Shown: positions 27,291 through 36,321 of the stretch, one piece after another | Layout: every line of letters begins with the position of its first letter | Position numbering within the stretch: position 1 is the first letter of the stretch | Assembly (NCBI RefSeq): GCF_001921865.1 | Contig: NZ_MSCT01000005.1 | Span: 437,001-501,000 of the forward strand | Source of the DNA: Pseudomonas chlororaphis | GTDB lineage: Bacteria; Pseudomonadota; Gammaproteobacteria; Pseudomonadales; Pseudomonadaceae | Direction of reading: 5' to 3' | DNA: 64,000 nucleotides | Notes under the pieces: generated by a model | Told to the model about the DNA's origin: nothing | What the model saw: only the letters and a program-made list of their open reading frames with translations | Database searches by the model: none | Position numbers and translations under genes: made by a program

Positions 27291-28775
27291 TTAGCGGCCG
27301 ATTGTCCAGGCATCCCCCGCTGGCGCGGTGCCGCGGTCGTAGGGTTTGCCGAGCCACATATAGAGCAGGCCCAGGCCGATGACGATGGCGGTGCTCAGGA
27401 CCATGGCGTAGTTGTTGTACCAGGCTGCGTCCGGGGTGCGTGGCCAGGCCATGTTGACGATGGCGCCGACGCCGTAGACCAGGGCGCCGAGGTTCACCGG
27501 CCAGCCCCAGGCGCCGAGGTGGAATTTGCCGCTGGGTTTCCAGCCCTTGCCCCGGGCGTAGAGCGCGGCCAGCACGATCATCTGGAAGGCCAGGTAGATG
27601 CCGATGGCCGCGAAGCTGACGATGGTCGCCACCGCGTCCTGGAGGAAGAAGCCGAGGGCGATGATCAGCGCCGGCAACACGCCGGAGACGAACAGCGCCG
27701 CTACCGGCACCTGGGTATTGGGCGAAATGCGCTTGAGCAGTGCGCTGCCGATGAGCATTTCGTCCCGGGCGTAGGAGTACAGCAGGCGGCTGGCGGCGGC
27801 CTGCAGGCTGATCACGCAGGAGATGAAGGAAATCATCACCACGGCCATGACCATTTTCGAGCCGACGCTGCCGAAGGCGTTATTGAGGATGGTGCCGACC
27901 GGGTCCTTGTCGCGGCCGTCGAGCACCGCCTGCATGTCCGGCACGGCGAGGATCAGCGCCAGGCAGGCGAACATCGCGGCGATACCGCCGATGTAAATGG
28001 TCATGCGCATGGCCAGCGGAATCCGCTGGCTCGGATTCGGGGTTTCCTCGGCGACGTCGCCGCAGGCCTCGAAGCCGTAGTAGAGGAACATCCCGGCCAG
28101 GGACGCGGTCAGGAAGGCCGGCAGGTAGGAGCCGTCGACGCTGATGCCGAAGGTGTCGAACAGCACGCCGATGGACTGGTGTCGCTCGAAGAGCAGCAGG
28201 TACACGCCGACGATCACCGCGCCCACCAGCTCGCAGAGAAAGCCGAACATGGCGATGCGCGCCAGGGTCTTGGTGCCGCTGAGGTTGACCAGGGTGGCGA
28301 ACAGCGTCAGGGCCAGGGCAATGACGATATTGGTGTCGTTGCTTGGCTCGAAGCCCAGCATCGCCGCCAGGTACGGGCCGGCGCCGACTGCGACGGCGGC
28401 GATGGTCACGCACAAGGCGATGGAGTAGATCCAGCCGACCATCCACGCCCAGCGTTTGCCCACCAGGCGCCGGGCCCAGGGATAGACGCCGCCGGAGATC
28501 GGGAACTGCGACACCACTTCGCCAAAGATCAGGCATACCAGCAACTGGCCGCAACCGACCAGCAGATAAGCCCAGAACATCGGCGGGCCGCCGGCGGCCA
28601 GGCACAGCCCGAACAGGGTGTAGACGCCGACCACGGGGGATAGGTAGGTGAAGCCCAGGGCGAAGTTTTCCCACAGGCTCATGCTGCGGTTGAAGTTCGA
28701 GGTGTAACCCAGTTTGCGGAGCTGCTCGGCATCGCTGTCGGCGGTGTCAGTGGAGAGATCGGGTGCTGCGCTCAT
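27291..28775 (-). CDS. APC-family amino acid/amine permease
   Basis: Inner-membrane permease of the amino acid-polyamine-organocation superfamily, 494 residues with about 12 hydrophobic segments. The N terminus (residues 1-40) is cytosolic, followed by FALGFTYLSPVVGVYTLFGL and the conserved GEVVSQFPISGGVYPWARRL motif of TM2-TM3. It resembles GABA/choline-type AAT permeases. It is the last gene of the minus-strand polyamine block, downstream of the aminobutyraldehyde dehydrogenase, so an amine or GABA-like substrate is likely but not proven. Confidence 0.85.
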   Translation of the reverse strand: MSAAPDLSTDTADSDAEQLRKLGYTSNFNRSMSLWENFALGFTYLSPVVGVYTLFGLCLAAGGPPMFWAYLLVGCGQLLVCLIFGEVVSQFPISGGVYPWARRLVGKRWAWMVGWIYSIALCVTIAAVAVGAGPYLAAMLGFEPSNDTNIVIALALTLFATLVNLSGTKTLARIAMFGFLCELVGAVIVGVYLLLFERHQSIGVLFDTFGISVDGSYLPAFLTASLAGMFLYYGFEACGDVAEETPNPSQRIPLAMRMTIYIGGIAAMFACLALILAVPDMQAVLDGRDKDPVGTILNNAFGSVGSKMVMAVVMISFISCVISLQAAASRLLYSYARDEMLIGSALLKRISPNTQVPVAALFVSGVLPALIIALGFFLQDAVATIVSFAAIGIYLAFQMIVLAALYARGKGWKPSGKFHLGAWGWPVNLGALVYGVGAIVNMAWPRTPDAAWYNNYAMVLSTAIVIGLGLLYMWLGKPYDRGTAPAGDAWTIGR

Positions 28776-28896
28776 GGTGGTGTGCTCCGGAAAATCGGCA
28801 GATTTCGGATGGCCGAAACCGTGACGGGGCCATGGCGGCCCAGCCCGGATCGGTGGTTATTGTTGTGGGGTCTTGCGTGAAGCCTGGTGCCGCCTT

Positions 28897-28958
28897 TCGC
28901 GAGCCCTCTCGCTCCTACAGGTTCTGCGCAATTCTGTAGGAGCGGCCGGGGCTCGCGA
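28897..28958. repeat. Inverted REP pair upstream of the permease gene
   Basis: TCGCGAGCCCTCTCGCTCCTACAG (from 28897) and CTGTAGGAGCGGCCGGGGCTCGCGA (to 28958) form an inverted pair of the same REP family as at 21695, with diverged stems. It separates the permease from the aldehyde dehydrogenase gene. Confidence 0.8.
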
Positions 28959-28967
28959 TGCTCGAGG

Positions 28968-30392
28968 TCAGTGCTTGAACATCACATGCCGCACGACGGT
29001 GTAGTCCTCCAGCCCGTACATGGACATGTCCTTGCCGTAGCCGGAGAGCTTCTGCCCGCCGTGGGGCATTTCGCTGACCAGCATGAAGTGCGTGTTGACC
29101 CAGGTGCAGCCGTATTGCAGGCGCGCCGCGAGGCGATGGGCGCGGCCGACGTCGGCGGTCCAGACCGAGGACGCCAGGCCGTAGTCCGAGTCGTTGGCCC
29201 AGCCCAGGACCTGGGCTTCGTCGCTGAAGCGGGTGACCGAGACCACCGGCCCGAACACTTCGCGCCGGACGATCTCGTCGTCCTGCTGGGCGTCGGCCAG
29301 CACCGTCGGCTCGAAGAAGAAACCGTTGCCGTCCACCGTCTTGCCGCCCGTGACCAGGCGGATGTGCGGCTGGGCGACGGCGCGTTCGACGAAGCCGGCC
29401 ACGCGGTCGCGGTGCTGGGCGCTGATCAGCGGGCCCAGTTCGGTGTCCGGGTCGCCTTGCAGGCCGTACTTGATGCTGGCGACCGCCGCGCCGAGCTTCT
29501 CGACGAACCGCTCGTAGACACCGGCCTGGGCATAGATGCGGCAGGCGGCAGTGCAGTCCTGGCCGGCGTTGTAGAAGCCGAAGGTGCGGATGCCTGCCAC
29601 GGCGGCGTCGATATCGGCGTCGTCGAAGATGATCACCGGCGCCTTGCCGCCCAGTTCCATGTGCATGCGTTTGACGCTGTCGGCGGTGCTGGAAATGATG
29701 TTCGCGCCAGTGGCGATGGAGCCGGTGAGCGACACCATGCGTACTTTCGGGTGGGTCACCAGCGGCTGGCCGACGGTGGCGCCGCGGCCGAACACCAGGT
29801 TGAGCACCCCGGCGGGGAAGATCGGCGCCGCCAGCTCGGCCAGGCGCAGGGCGGTCAGCGGGGTCTGCTCCGACGGCTTGAGCACCACGGTGTTGCCGGC
29901 GGCCAGGGCCGGGGCGATTTTCCAGGCGACCATCATCAACGGGTAGTTCCACGGCGCGATGGAGGCGATCACGCCCACCGGGTCGCGGCGGATCATCGAC
30001 GTGTGGCCCGGCAGGTATTCGCCGCCGGCCGAACCGTTGAGGCAGCGGCTGGCGCCGGCGAAGAAACGGAACACGTCGGCGATCGCCGGGATCTCGTCGT
30101 TCAGCGCCGCGCTCAGCGGCTTGCCGCAGTTGTCCGATTCCAGCCTGGCCAGCTCTTCGCCGTGGGCCTCGATGGCGTCGGCCAGCTTGAGCAGCAACAG
30201 CGAGCGGTCTTTCGGCACGGTGTGCGACCAGCTGTCGAAGGCGGCGTCGGCGGCGCGTACCGCGGCATCGACCTGGGCTTCGCTGGCTTCGTTGATTTCC
30301 ACCAGCACCCGGCCCAGCGCCGGGTTGAATACCGGCTGGGACGGGCCTTCGCCGGCGACCAGTTGGCCGTTGATCAAGAGTCTGGTTTGCAT
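28968..30392 (-). CDS. Gamma-aminobutyraldehyde dehydrogenase (PatD/YdcW-like)
   Basis: NAD-dependent aldehyde dehydrogenase expected to oxidise 4-aminobutyraldehyde (from putrescine) to GABA. The start at 30392 ([16 protein letters not shown]), preceded by AGGAGA, gives 474 residues, the same length as E. coli PatD/YdcW. The catalytic Cys lies in [10 protein letters not shown] and the Glu in [10 protein letters not shown]; the cofactor-binding segment is GSIATGANI. It lies immediately downstream of a YdcSTUV-like transporter, the same order as E. coli ydcSTUVW. A paralogue is at 34727. Confidence 0.87.
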   Translation of the reverse strand: MQTRLLINGQLVAGEGPSQPVFNPALGRVLVEINEASEAQVDAAVRAADAAFDSWSHTVPKDRSLLLLKLADAIEAHGEELARLESDNCGKPLSAALNDEIPAIADVFRFFAGASRCLNGSAGGEYLPGHTSMIRRDPVGVIASIAPWNYPLMMVAWKIAPALAAGNTVVLKPSEQTPLTALRLAELAAPIFPAGVLNLVFGRGATVGQPLVTHPKVRMVSLTGSIATGANIISSTADSVKRMHMELGGKAPVIIFDDADIDAAVAGIRTFGFYNAGQDCTAACRIYAQAGVYERFVEKLGAAVASIKYGLQGDPDTELGPLISAQHRDRVAGFVERAVAQPHIRLVTGGKTVDGNGFFFEPTVLADAQQDDEIVRREVFGPVVSVTRFSDEAQVLGWANDSDYGLASSVWTADVGRAHRLAARLQYGCTWVNTHFMLVSEMPHGGQKLSGYGKDMSMYGLEDYTVVRHVMFKH

Positions 30393-30429
30393 GGTTGTTC
30401 TCCTGAAATACCTATCGGATGGGCTGATA

Positions 30430-30518
30430 CCTGTAGCCGCTGCCCCAGGCTGCGTTCGGCTGCGAAGCAGACGCGCCCTTGGGCTGGCCCTCATCGCGAG
30501 CACGCTCGCTGCTACAGG
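30430..30518. repeat. Mixed REP element between transporter and ALDH genes
   Basis: CCTGTAGCCGCTGCCCCAGGCTGCG (30430-30454) faces TCGCGAGCACGCTCGCTGCTACAGG (30494-30518). The two arms belong to two different REP subfamilies and share only the CTGTAG/CTACAG ends. Confidence 0.65.
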
Positions 30519-30527
30519 GTCTTGGGT

Positions 30528-31355
30528 TTACTTACCGCCGCTGCCCGCCACGCTTTCGCCGCCGCGGGTCAGGTAATAGGCGCCGAGGATCGGCAGCATG
30601 GTCACCAGCATCACCAGCATGGCGACGACGTTGGTCACCGGCACGTCCCGTGGGCGGCTCAACTGGTTGAGCAGCCACAGCGGCAGGGTGCGTTCATGGC
30701 CGGCGGTGAAGGTGGTGACGATGATTTCGTCGAACGACAGGGCGAACGCCAGCATGCCGCCGGCCAGCAACGCCGAGCCGAGGTTCGGCAGGATGATGTA
30801 GCGGAAGGTCTGCCAGCCGTCGGCGCCCAGGTCCATCGAGGCCTCGATCAGGCTGTGGGAGGTGCGGCGCAGGCGGGCGATCACGTTGTTGTAGACGATC
30901 ACCACGCAGAAGGTGGCGTGGCCGACGACGATGGTGAACATCCCCGGTTCGATCCCCAGGCTCTTGAAGGTCGCCAGCAGGGCGATGCCGGTGATGATCC
31001 CCGGCAGGGCGATGGGCAGGATCAGCATCAGCGAAATGCCTTGCTTGCCGAAGAACTCCCGCCGGTACAGCGCCGCCGAGGCCAGGGTCCCGAGGACCAT
31101 GGCGATCAGGGTGGCGATGGCGGCGATCTGCAGCGACAGCTTGATGGCTTCCAGTACGTCGGGGCGGGCGAAGGCCACGCTGAACCACTTCAGGGTGAAG
31201 CCCAGGGGCGGAAAGCTGAAGGCCGCGTCCTCGGTGTTGAAGGCGTAGAGGAAGATGATCAGGATCGGGAAGTGCAGGAACACCAGCCCGCCCCAGGCCG
31301 CGATACGCAGGCCCAGGGAGGCGCGTTCTCCATGCGGTTGCGAGTCAGAGCGCAT
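30528..31355 (-). CDS. ABC transporter permease (YdcV/PotC-like)
   Basis: Inner-membrane permease subunit of a putrescine/spermidine-type importer, 275 residues with six predicted membrane spans. The first is [20 protein letters not shown], and the EAA loop is about residues 180-200 ([20 protein letters not shown]). Its start overlaps the end of the other permease gene by 11 bp, indicating translational coupling. It is the fourth gene of the transporter operon. Confidence 0.88.
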   Translation of the reverse strand: MRSDSQPHGERASLGLRIAAWGGLVFLHFPILIIFLYAFNTEDAAFSFPPLGFTLKWFSVAFARPDVLEAIKLSLQIAAIATLIAMVLGTLASAALYRREFFGKQGISLMLILPIALPGIITGIALLATFKSLGIEPGMFTIVVGHATFCVVIVYNNVIARLRRTSHSLIEASMDLGADGWQTFRYIILPNLGSALLAGGMLAFALSFDEIIVTTFTAGHERTLPLWLLNQLSRPRDVPVTNVVAMLVMLVTMLPILGAYYLTRGGESVAGSGGK

Positions 31356-32292
31356 CGAAGGCCCCCAGGCGTTTGACGATGGACAGATAAACGGCGATCA
31401 GCACGATCGGCACCAGGGTGAAGGCCGCGGCCATCGGCATGTTGCCGATGGCCCCTTGCTGGGCGTAGACCATGCCGCCGACGAAGTAACCGGGCGGCCC
31501 CACCAGCTGCGGCACGATGAAGTCGCCCAGGGTCAGGGAGAAGGTGAAGATCGAGCCCGCGGCGATGCCCGGTACCGACAGCGGCAGGATCACCTGCATG
31601 AAGGTCTGGCGCGGCGTGGCGCCGAGGTCCGCCGAGGCGTGCAGCAAGGAGGGCGGCAGGCGCTCCAGGGACGCCTGGATCGGCAGGATCATGAACGGCA
31701 GCCAGATGTAGACGAACACCAGGAAACGCCCCAGGTGCGAGGTCGACAGGGTGCTGCCGCCGACCCCGGGAATCCCCAGGATCACTTGCAGCAACGGCTC
31801 CAGCCCCAGGTGCTGGACGAACCACTGGGCGACGCCGCCCTTGGCCAGCAGCAGGGTCCAGGCGTAGGCCTTGACGATGTAGCTGGCCCACATCGGCAGC
31901 ATCACCGCGATATAGAAGAACGCCTTGGTCTTGCCGCTGGTGTAGCGCGCCATGTAGTAGGCGATGGGGAAGGCGACCATGGCGCTGGCGAGCGACACGA
32001 CGATGGCCATGCTCAGGGTGCGCAGGATGATGTCGAAGTTCGACGGCTGGAACAGCGCGGTGAAGTTGGCCAGGGTCAGCTCCGGGGTGACCGCCATGGT
32101 GAAGTCGTCGAAGGTGTAGAACCCTTGCCAGAGCAGGGTCAGCAAGGACCCCAGGTAAATCGCGCCGAACCAGATCAGCGGCGGCACCAGCAGCAGCGAC
32201 AGGTACAGGTTCGGCCGCCGGTACAGCAGGTTGGAAAAGCGCCGCAGCGGCGAGCCGCCGGTGTTGGAAGAACTGATCGCCAGGGTGTTCAT
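31345..32292 (-). CDS. ABC transporter permease (YdcU/PotB-like)
   Basis: Partner permease of the importer, 315 residues. It has a short cytosolic N terminus (to about residue 30), TM1 [20 protein letters not shown], further spans, and the EAA-type loop [20 protein letters not shown] (about 228-247). It starts 1 bp after the stop of the ATPase gene and overlaps the second permease gene by 11 bp. Confidence 0.88.
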   Translation of the reverse strand: MNTLAISSSNTGGSPLRRFSNLLYRRPNLYLSLLLVPPLIWFGAIYLGSLLTLLWQGFYTFDDFTMAVTPELTLANFTALFQPSNFDIILRTLSMAIVVSLASAMVAFPIAYYMARYTSGKTKAFFYIAVMLPMWASYIVKAYAWTLLLAKGGVAQWFVQHLGLEPLLQVILGIPGVGGSTLSTSHLGRFLVFVYIWLPFMILPIQASLERLPPSLLHASADLGATPRQTFMQVILPLSVPGIAAGSIFTFSLTLGDFIVPQLVGPPGYFVGGMVYAQQGAIGNMPMAAAFTLVPIVLIAVYLSIVKRLGAFDAL

Positions 32293-32293
32293 C

Positions 32294-33331
32294 TCACACC
32301 CCGCTCGCCGCGGTGTCGCTCAGCGCGACCATCGCCTCGCGGGCCCAGCGGGCGTTGAGGCGTTGCCCCGGCTGGTGCTGGACGCCGCTGTCCAGCCATT
32401 GGTTGTTGGCCTGGCTGATGCTCAGGGTCTGGCCGTTGTCCAGGCGCAGCTCGTAGCGGGTGGCGCTGCCCTGGTACTGGATATCGTGCAGCAGGCCGCT
32501 GACTTCGATCTCGTGGCTGGGCAGCGGACCTTCGGCGAAACGCACGTGTTCCGGGCGGATCGAGAACGCCAGGGGGCTGCCGCTCAGTCGTTCGGCCAGC
32601 TCGCCGCGGATCACGTTGGAGGTGCCGACGAACTCGGCGACGAAGGTGGTGGCCGGCTTCATGTACAGGTTGCGCGGGCTGTCGACCTGCTCGATGCGGC
32701 CCTTGTTGAACACCGCCACGCGGTCGGACATCGACAGCGCCTCGGTCTGGTCGTGGGTGACGAAAATGAAGGTGATACCGAGCTGGCGTTGCAGCTTCTT
32801 CAACTCGCCCTGCATCTGTTCGCGCAGCTTCAGGTCCAGCGCGCCCAGGGGCTCGTCGAGCAGCAATACCCGCGGCCGGTTGACCAGCGCCCGGGCCAGG
32901 GCCACGCGTTGGCGCTGGCCGCCGGACAACTGCGCCGGCTTGCGTTCGCCATAACCGCCCAGGGCCACCATGGCCAGGGCCTCTTCGGCGCGCTCGAAGC
33001 GCTCGGCCTTGGCGACGCCTTTGACTTTCAGGCCGTAGGCCACGTTGTCGCGCACGTTCATGTGGGGAAACAGCGCGTAGTCCTGGAACACGGTATTGAC
33101 GTCGCGCTGGTAGGGCGGCAGGCCCGCGGCCTCGGCCCCGTGGATGCGGATCGAGCCGGCGCTGGGCTGTTCGAAACCGGCGATCAGGCGCAGGCAGGTG
33201 GTCTTGCCCGAGCCGGAAGGGCCGAGCATGGAAAAGAACTCGCCGTCCTGGATATCGATGGACACCCGGTCAACGGCCTTCACCTCGCCGAACTGCCGGG
33301 AAACGTTGGTGAACTGGACTGCAAGCGTCAT
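32294..33331 (-). CDS. ABC transporter ATP-binding protein (YdcT/PotA-like)
   Basis: Cytoplasmic ATPase that powers polyamine-type import, 345 residues. The Walker A is GPSGSGKTTCLRLIAG (about 35-50), the signature is LSGGQRQRVALARAL, and Walker B is VLLLDEPLGALD followed by the switch His in FVTHDQTEAL. A TOBE domain fills the C terminus (about 270-345), as in PotA. It is second in the operon, after the binding-protein gene and a REP pair. Confidence 0.92.
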   Translation of the reverse strand: MTLAVQFTNVSRQFGEVKAVDRVSIDIQDGEFFSMLGPSGSGKTTCLRLIAGFEQPSAGSIRIHGAEAAGLPPYQRDVNTVFQDYALFPHMNVRDNVAYGLKVKGVAKAERFERAEEALAMVALGGYGERKPAQLSGGQRQRVALARALVNRPRVLLLDEPLGALDLKLREQMQGELKKLQRQLGITFIFVTHDQTEALSMSDRVAVFNKGRIEQVDSPRNLYMKPATTFVAEFVGTSNVIRGELAERLSGSPLAFSIRPEHVRFAEGPLPSHEIEVSGLLHDIQYQGSATRYELRLDNGQTLSISQANNQWLDSGVQHQPGQRLNARWAREAMVALSDTAASGV

Positions 33332-33380
33332 GGTGCGGTGCTCCGGGAAAGCGCGGGATCAGGTGGGGTGGCGAAGGTTG

Positions 33381-33480
33381 TGTAGCCGCTGCCGAAGGCT
33401 GCGATCGCCCCGCAGGGGCGCAGGATCTTGAGATCGCTGAAGGCCTTCGGCCTTATCGCAGCCTGCGGCAGCGGCTACAG
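33381..33480. repeat. Inverted REP-like pair within the transporter operon
   Basis: TGTAGCCGCTGCCGAAGGCTGCG (from 33381) and CGCAGCCTGCGGCAGCGGCTACA (to 33479) are inverted arms of a second REP subfamily. They enclose a further hairpin (GAAGGCC TTCGGCCTT near 33440-33453). Placed between the binding-protein gene and the ATPase gene, it may reduce downstream transcription, as REPs do in other binding-protein operons. Confidence 0.75.
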
Positions 33481-33482
33481 GC

Positions 33483-34634
33483 TTATCTACCTCCCATGAT
33501 CGCGATGTAGTCCTGGGTCCAGCGGCTATAGGGCACGAACTTGCCTCCCTCGGCCTGCGGGGTTTTCCAGAAGGCGATCTTGTCGAACTGGTCGAAACCG
33601 TTGGTCTTGCAGCCTTCGGCGCCTAGAAGCTGGCTTTCCTTGCAGGCCGCCGGTACCGCCGGCAGCGAGCCGAACCAGGCGGCGACGTCGCCCTGGACCT
33701 TGGGCTTGAGCGACCAGTCCATCCACTTGTAGGCGCAGTTGGGGTGCTTGGCTTCGGCATGCAGCATGGTGGTGTCGGCCCAGCCGGTGGCGCCTTCCTT
33801 GGGAATGGTCGAGGCAATCGGCTGTTTCTCGGCGATCAGGCCGTTGACCTGATACGGCCAGGAGCTGGCGGCCGCCACGCCTTCGTTCTTGAAGTCGCTC
33901 ATCTGCACCGTCGCGTCGTGCCAGTAGCGGTGGATCAGCGGCTGCTGGGCGCGCAGCAGGTCGAGCACCGCCTTGTACTGGGCTTCGGTCAGTTCGTAGG
34001 GGTTCTGGATAGCCAGCTCCGGTTGGGTCGCCTTGAGGTACAGCGCCGCGTCGGCGATGTAGATCGGCCCGTCGTAGGCTTGTACGCGGCCCTTGTTGGG
34101 CTTGCCGTCCGGCAGGTTCTGCGCGGTGAACAGCACGCTCCAGCTGGTCGGTGGCTGCTTGAACACGTTGGTGTTGTACATCAGCACGTTCGGGCCCCAC
34201 TGGTAGGGCGTGCCGTAGGTCTGCTTGCCGACCACGTACCAGGGCGCGTCCTTGAGGCGCGGGTCGATGCCGCTCCAGTTGGGGATCAGCGCGGTATTGA
34301 TCGGCTGTACGCGCTTGCCGACGATCAGACGCAGGGAGGCGTCGCCGGACGCGGTGACCAGGTCGTAGCCGCCCTTGGCCATCAGGCTGACCATCTCGTC
34401 GGAGGTGGCCGCGGTCTTGACGTTGACCTTGCACCCGGTTTCCTGCTCGAAGCCGGTCACCCAGTCGTAATTCTTGTCGCTCTCGCCCCGTTCGATGTAG
34501 CCGGGCCAGGCCACGATATCCAGCTGGCCTTCGCCGGCACCGACGGCCTTGAGCGGTTCGGCGGCCTGGAGGCTGGCGCTGGCCAGCAGGGCGGTGGTGA
34601 TTGCACTGAGCAATGCGGTCTTGTGCGCGAACAT
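33483..34634 (-). CDS. ABC transporter substrate-binding protein (YdcS/PotD-like)
   Basis: Periplasmic receptor of the importer, 383 residues from the ATG at 34634, preceded by GAGGG. A Sec signal peptide is visible (MFAHKTALLSAITTALLASA, cleavage after about residue 26). The mature protein starts with LDIVAWPGYIERGESDK and contains the SBP_bac_8/YdcS segments FEQETGCKVNVK and YDLVTASGDASLR. In E. coli the related YdcS is a putrescine-type receptor. A TTG codon 6 bp upstream is in frame but has poorer spacing. It is the first gene of the transporter operon, 86 bp after an ALDH gene. Confidence 0.87.
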   Translation of the reverse strand: MFAHKTALLSAITTALLASASLQAAEPLKAVGAGEGQLDIVAWPGYIERGESDKNYDWVTGFEQETGCKVNVKTAATSDEMVSLMAKGGYDLVTASGDASLRLIVGKRVQPINTALIPNWSGIDPRLKDAPWYVVGKQTYGTPYQWGPNVLMYNTNVFKQPPTSWSVLFTAQNLPDGKPNKGRVQAYDGPIYIADAALYLKATQPELAIQNPYELTEAQYKAVLDLLRAQQPLIHRYWHDATVQMSDFKNEGVAAASSWPYQVNGLIAEKQPIASTIPKEGATGWADTTMLHAEAKHPNCAYKWMDWSLKPKVQGDVAAWFGSLPAVPAACKESQLLGAEGCKTNGFDQFDKIAFWKTPQAEGGKFVPYSRWTQDYIAIMGGR

Positions 34635-34726
34635 GGGCAAACCCTCTTCTTCAAATTATGGTCGGGGCAGTGGTGAACGAACGAGGTACCGCGCGCCCCT
34701 GAGGGCTTGTTATCAGCTTAGTGCCG

Positions 34727-36217
34727 TTATTCCAGGTCATTGCCGTGACGCGCCATGATGTGTCGCACCACGCTGTAGTCCTGCAGCGAATCGCTGGACA
34801 GGTCCTTGCCGTAGCCGGAGCGTTTCAGGCCGCCGTGGGGCATTTCGCTGGCCAGCATGAAATGGCTGTTGATCCAGGTGCAGCCGTATTGCAGGCGCGC
34901 CGCCACCTGCATGGCCTTGTCCAGATTCTGGGTCCAGACCGACGACGCCAGGCCGTATTCCGAGTCGTTGGCCCAGTCCACCGCTTGAGCCAGTTCGTCG
35001 AAGCGGGTGACGGTGACCACCGGCCCGAACACTTCGCGCTGGACGATTTCATCCGATTGCCGGCAGCCGGCCAGCAGGGTCGGCTGGTAATAGAAGCCGG
35101 GCCCCGAATGCACGGCCGCGCCGGTCACCCGTTCGATATGCGGCTGGCTCAGGGCGCGCTCGACGAAGCTGGACACCCGGTCGCGCTGGCGGGTGCTGAT
35201 CAGCGGGCCGATCTCGTTGTCGGTATCGCGCTTGCCGGCAAAGCGCAGGCTGGCGACGGCGCTGCCGAGCTCGGCGACCAGCCGGTCGTGAATCCCGGCC
35301 TGGGCATAGACGCGGCACGCGGCGGTGCAATCCTGGCCGGCGTTGTAGTAGCCATAGTTGCGCACCCCCTCGACCACGGCCTCTAGATCGGCGTCGTCGC
35401 AGACGATCACTGGTGCCTTGCCGCCCAGTTCCAGGTGCGTGCGTTTCAGGGTTTTCGAGGCGGCCTGGAGAATTTTCTGCCCGGTGACGATATCGCCGGT
35501 CAGCGACACCATGCGCACCTTGGGATGGCTCACCAGGTGGCTGCCCACCCCTTCGCCACCGCCGCAGACAATGTTCAGCACGCCGCGCGGCAGCAGTTCG
35601 GCCAGGGTTGGCGCCAGGGCCAGGATCGACAGTGGGGTGTGTTCGGACGGCTTGAACACCAGGGTGTTGCCGGCGGCCAGGGCCGGGGCGATTTTCCAGG
35701 CGGCCATCATGATCGGGTAGTTCCAGGGCGCGATGGACGCCACCACGCCGATCGGGTCGCGGCGCACCATGCTGGTGTAGCCCGGCAGGTACTCGCCGGC
35801 GAGCTGGCCGGTCTGGCAGCGCACGGCGCCGGCAAAGAAGCGGAATACGTCGACGGTGGCGCCCAGGTCGTCCTGGCGCGCCAGGTGCAGCGGCTTGCCG
35901 CAGTTCAGCGATTCCAGGCGGGCCAGGTGGTCGGCCTGCCGTTCGATCGCCTCGGCAATCGCCAGGAGAATGTTCGAGCGCTGCTGGGGCGTGGTTCGCG
36001 ACCAGCCGGCAAAGGCACGGTGAGCGGCAAGAATCGCGCTTTCCACCTGTTCGCCGCTGGCTTCGGCGATCTGGGTCAGGACCTCGCCGGTGGCCGGGTT
36101 GAGGATCGGCTCGACCAAACCCTGGCCGGCGACCAGTTCGCCGTCGATCAACAACGCGGTGGACAACGGAGTCTGCGCGCCAGCCATATTCCGAGTTCTC
36201 TTTTCTTGTGTGGCCAT
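34727..36217 (-). CDS. Second aldehyde dehydrogenase, paralogue of the aminobutyraldehyde dehydrogenase
   Basis: A 496-residue ALDH from the ATG at 36217, chosen because GGGAGGA lies just upstream; an ATG at 36187 (MAGAQTPL) has no such site. It is clearly paralogous to the product of 28968-30392: both share LINGQ/LIDGELVAGxG-type N termini, [11 protein letters not shown] with the catalytic Cys, [10 protein letters not shown] or [10 protein letters not shown], and MPHGGxKxSGYGKD near the end. The ATP-transporter operon follows after 86-93 bp, and a LysR gene precedes it. The probable substrate is another omega-aminoaldehyde or the same one. Confidence 0.88.
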   Translation of the reverse strand: MATQEKRTRNMAGAQTPLSTALLIDGELVAGQGLVEPILNPATGEVLTQIAEASGEQVESAILAAHRAFAGWSRTTPQQRSNILLAIAEAIERQADHLARLESLNCGKPLHLARQDDLGATVDVFRFFAGAVRCQTGQLAGEYLPGYTSMVRRDPIGVVASIAPWNYPIMMAAWKIAPALAAGNTLVFKPSEHTPLSILALAPTLAELLPRGVLNIVCGGGEGVGSHLVSHPKVRMVSLTGDIVTGQKILQAASKTLKRTHLELGGKAPVIVCDDADLEAVVEGVRNYGYYNAGQDCTAACRVYAQAGIHDRLVAELGSAVASLRFAGKRDTDNEIGPLISTRQRDRVSSFVERALSQPHIERVTGAAVHSGPGFYYQPTLLAGCRQSDEIVQREVFGPVVTVTRFDELAQAVDWANDSEYGLASSVWTQNLDKAMQVAARLQYGCTWINSHFMLASEMPHGGLKRSGYGKDLSSDSLQDYSVVRHIMARHGNDLE

Positions 36218-36321
36218 GGGGTCCTCCCGTGACGGAGGCCCGGCCTGCTCTGGACGGATGGGCAGAGACTAGTGGCAGGGCCTGCACTCGACAAATTCTA
36301 AATACTGAATGTGGCGTTCGA

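Noticed and set aside
28887..31376. An 829-codon plus-strand frame opposite ALDH and the permease gene
   Set aside because: Antisense to conserved genes and of anomalous composition; it also crosses REP DNA.
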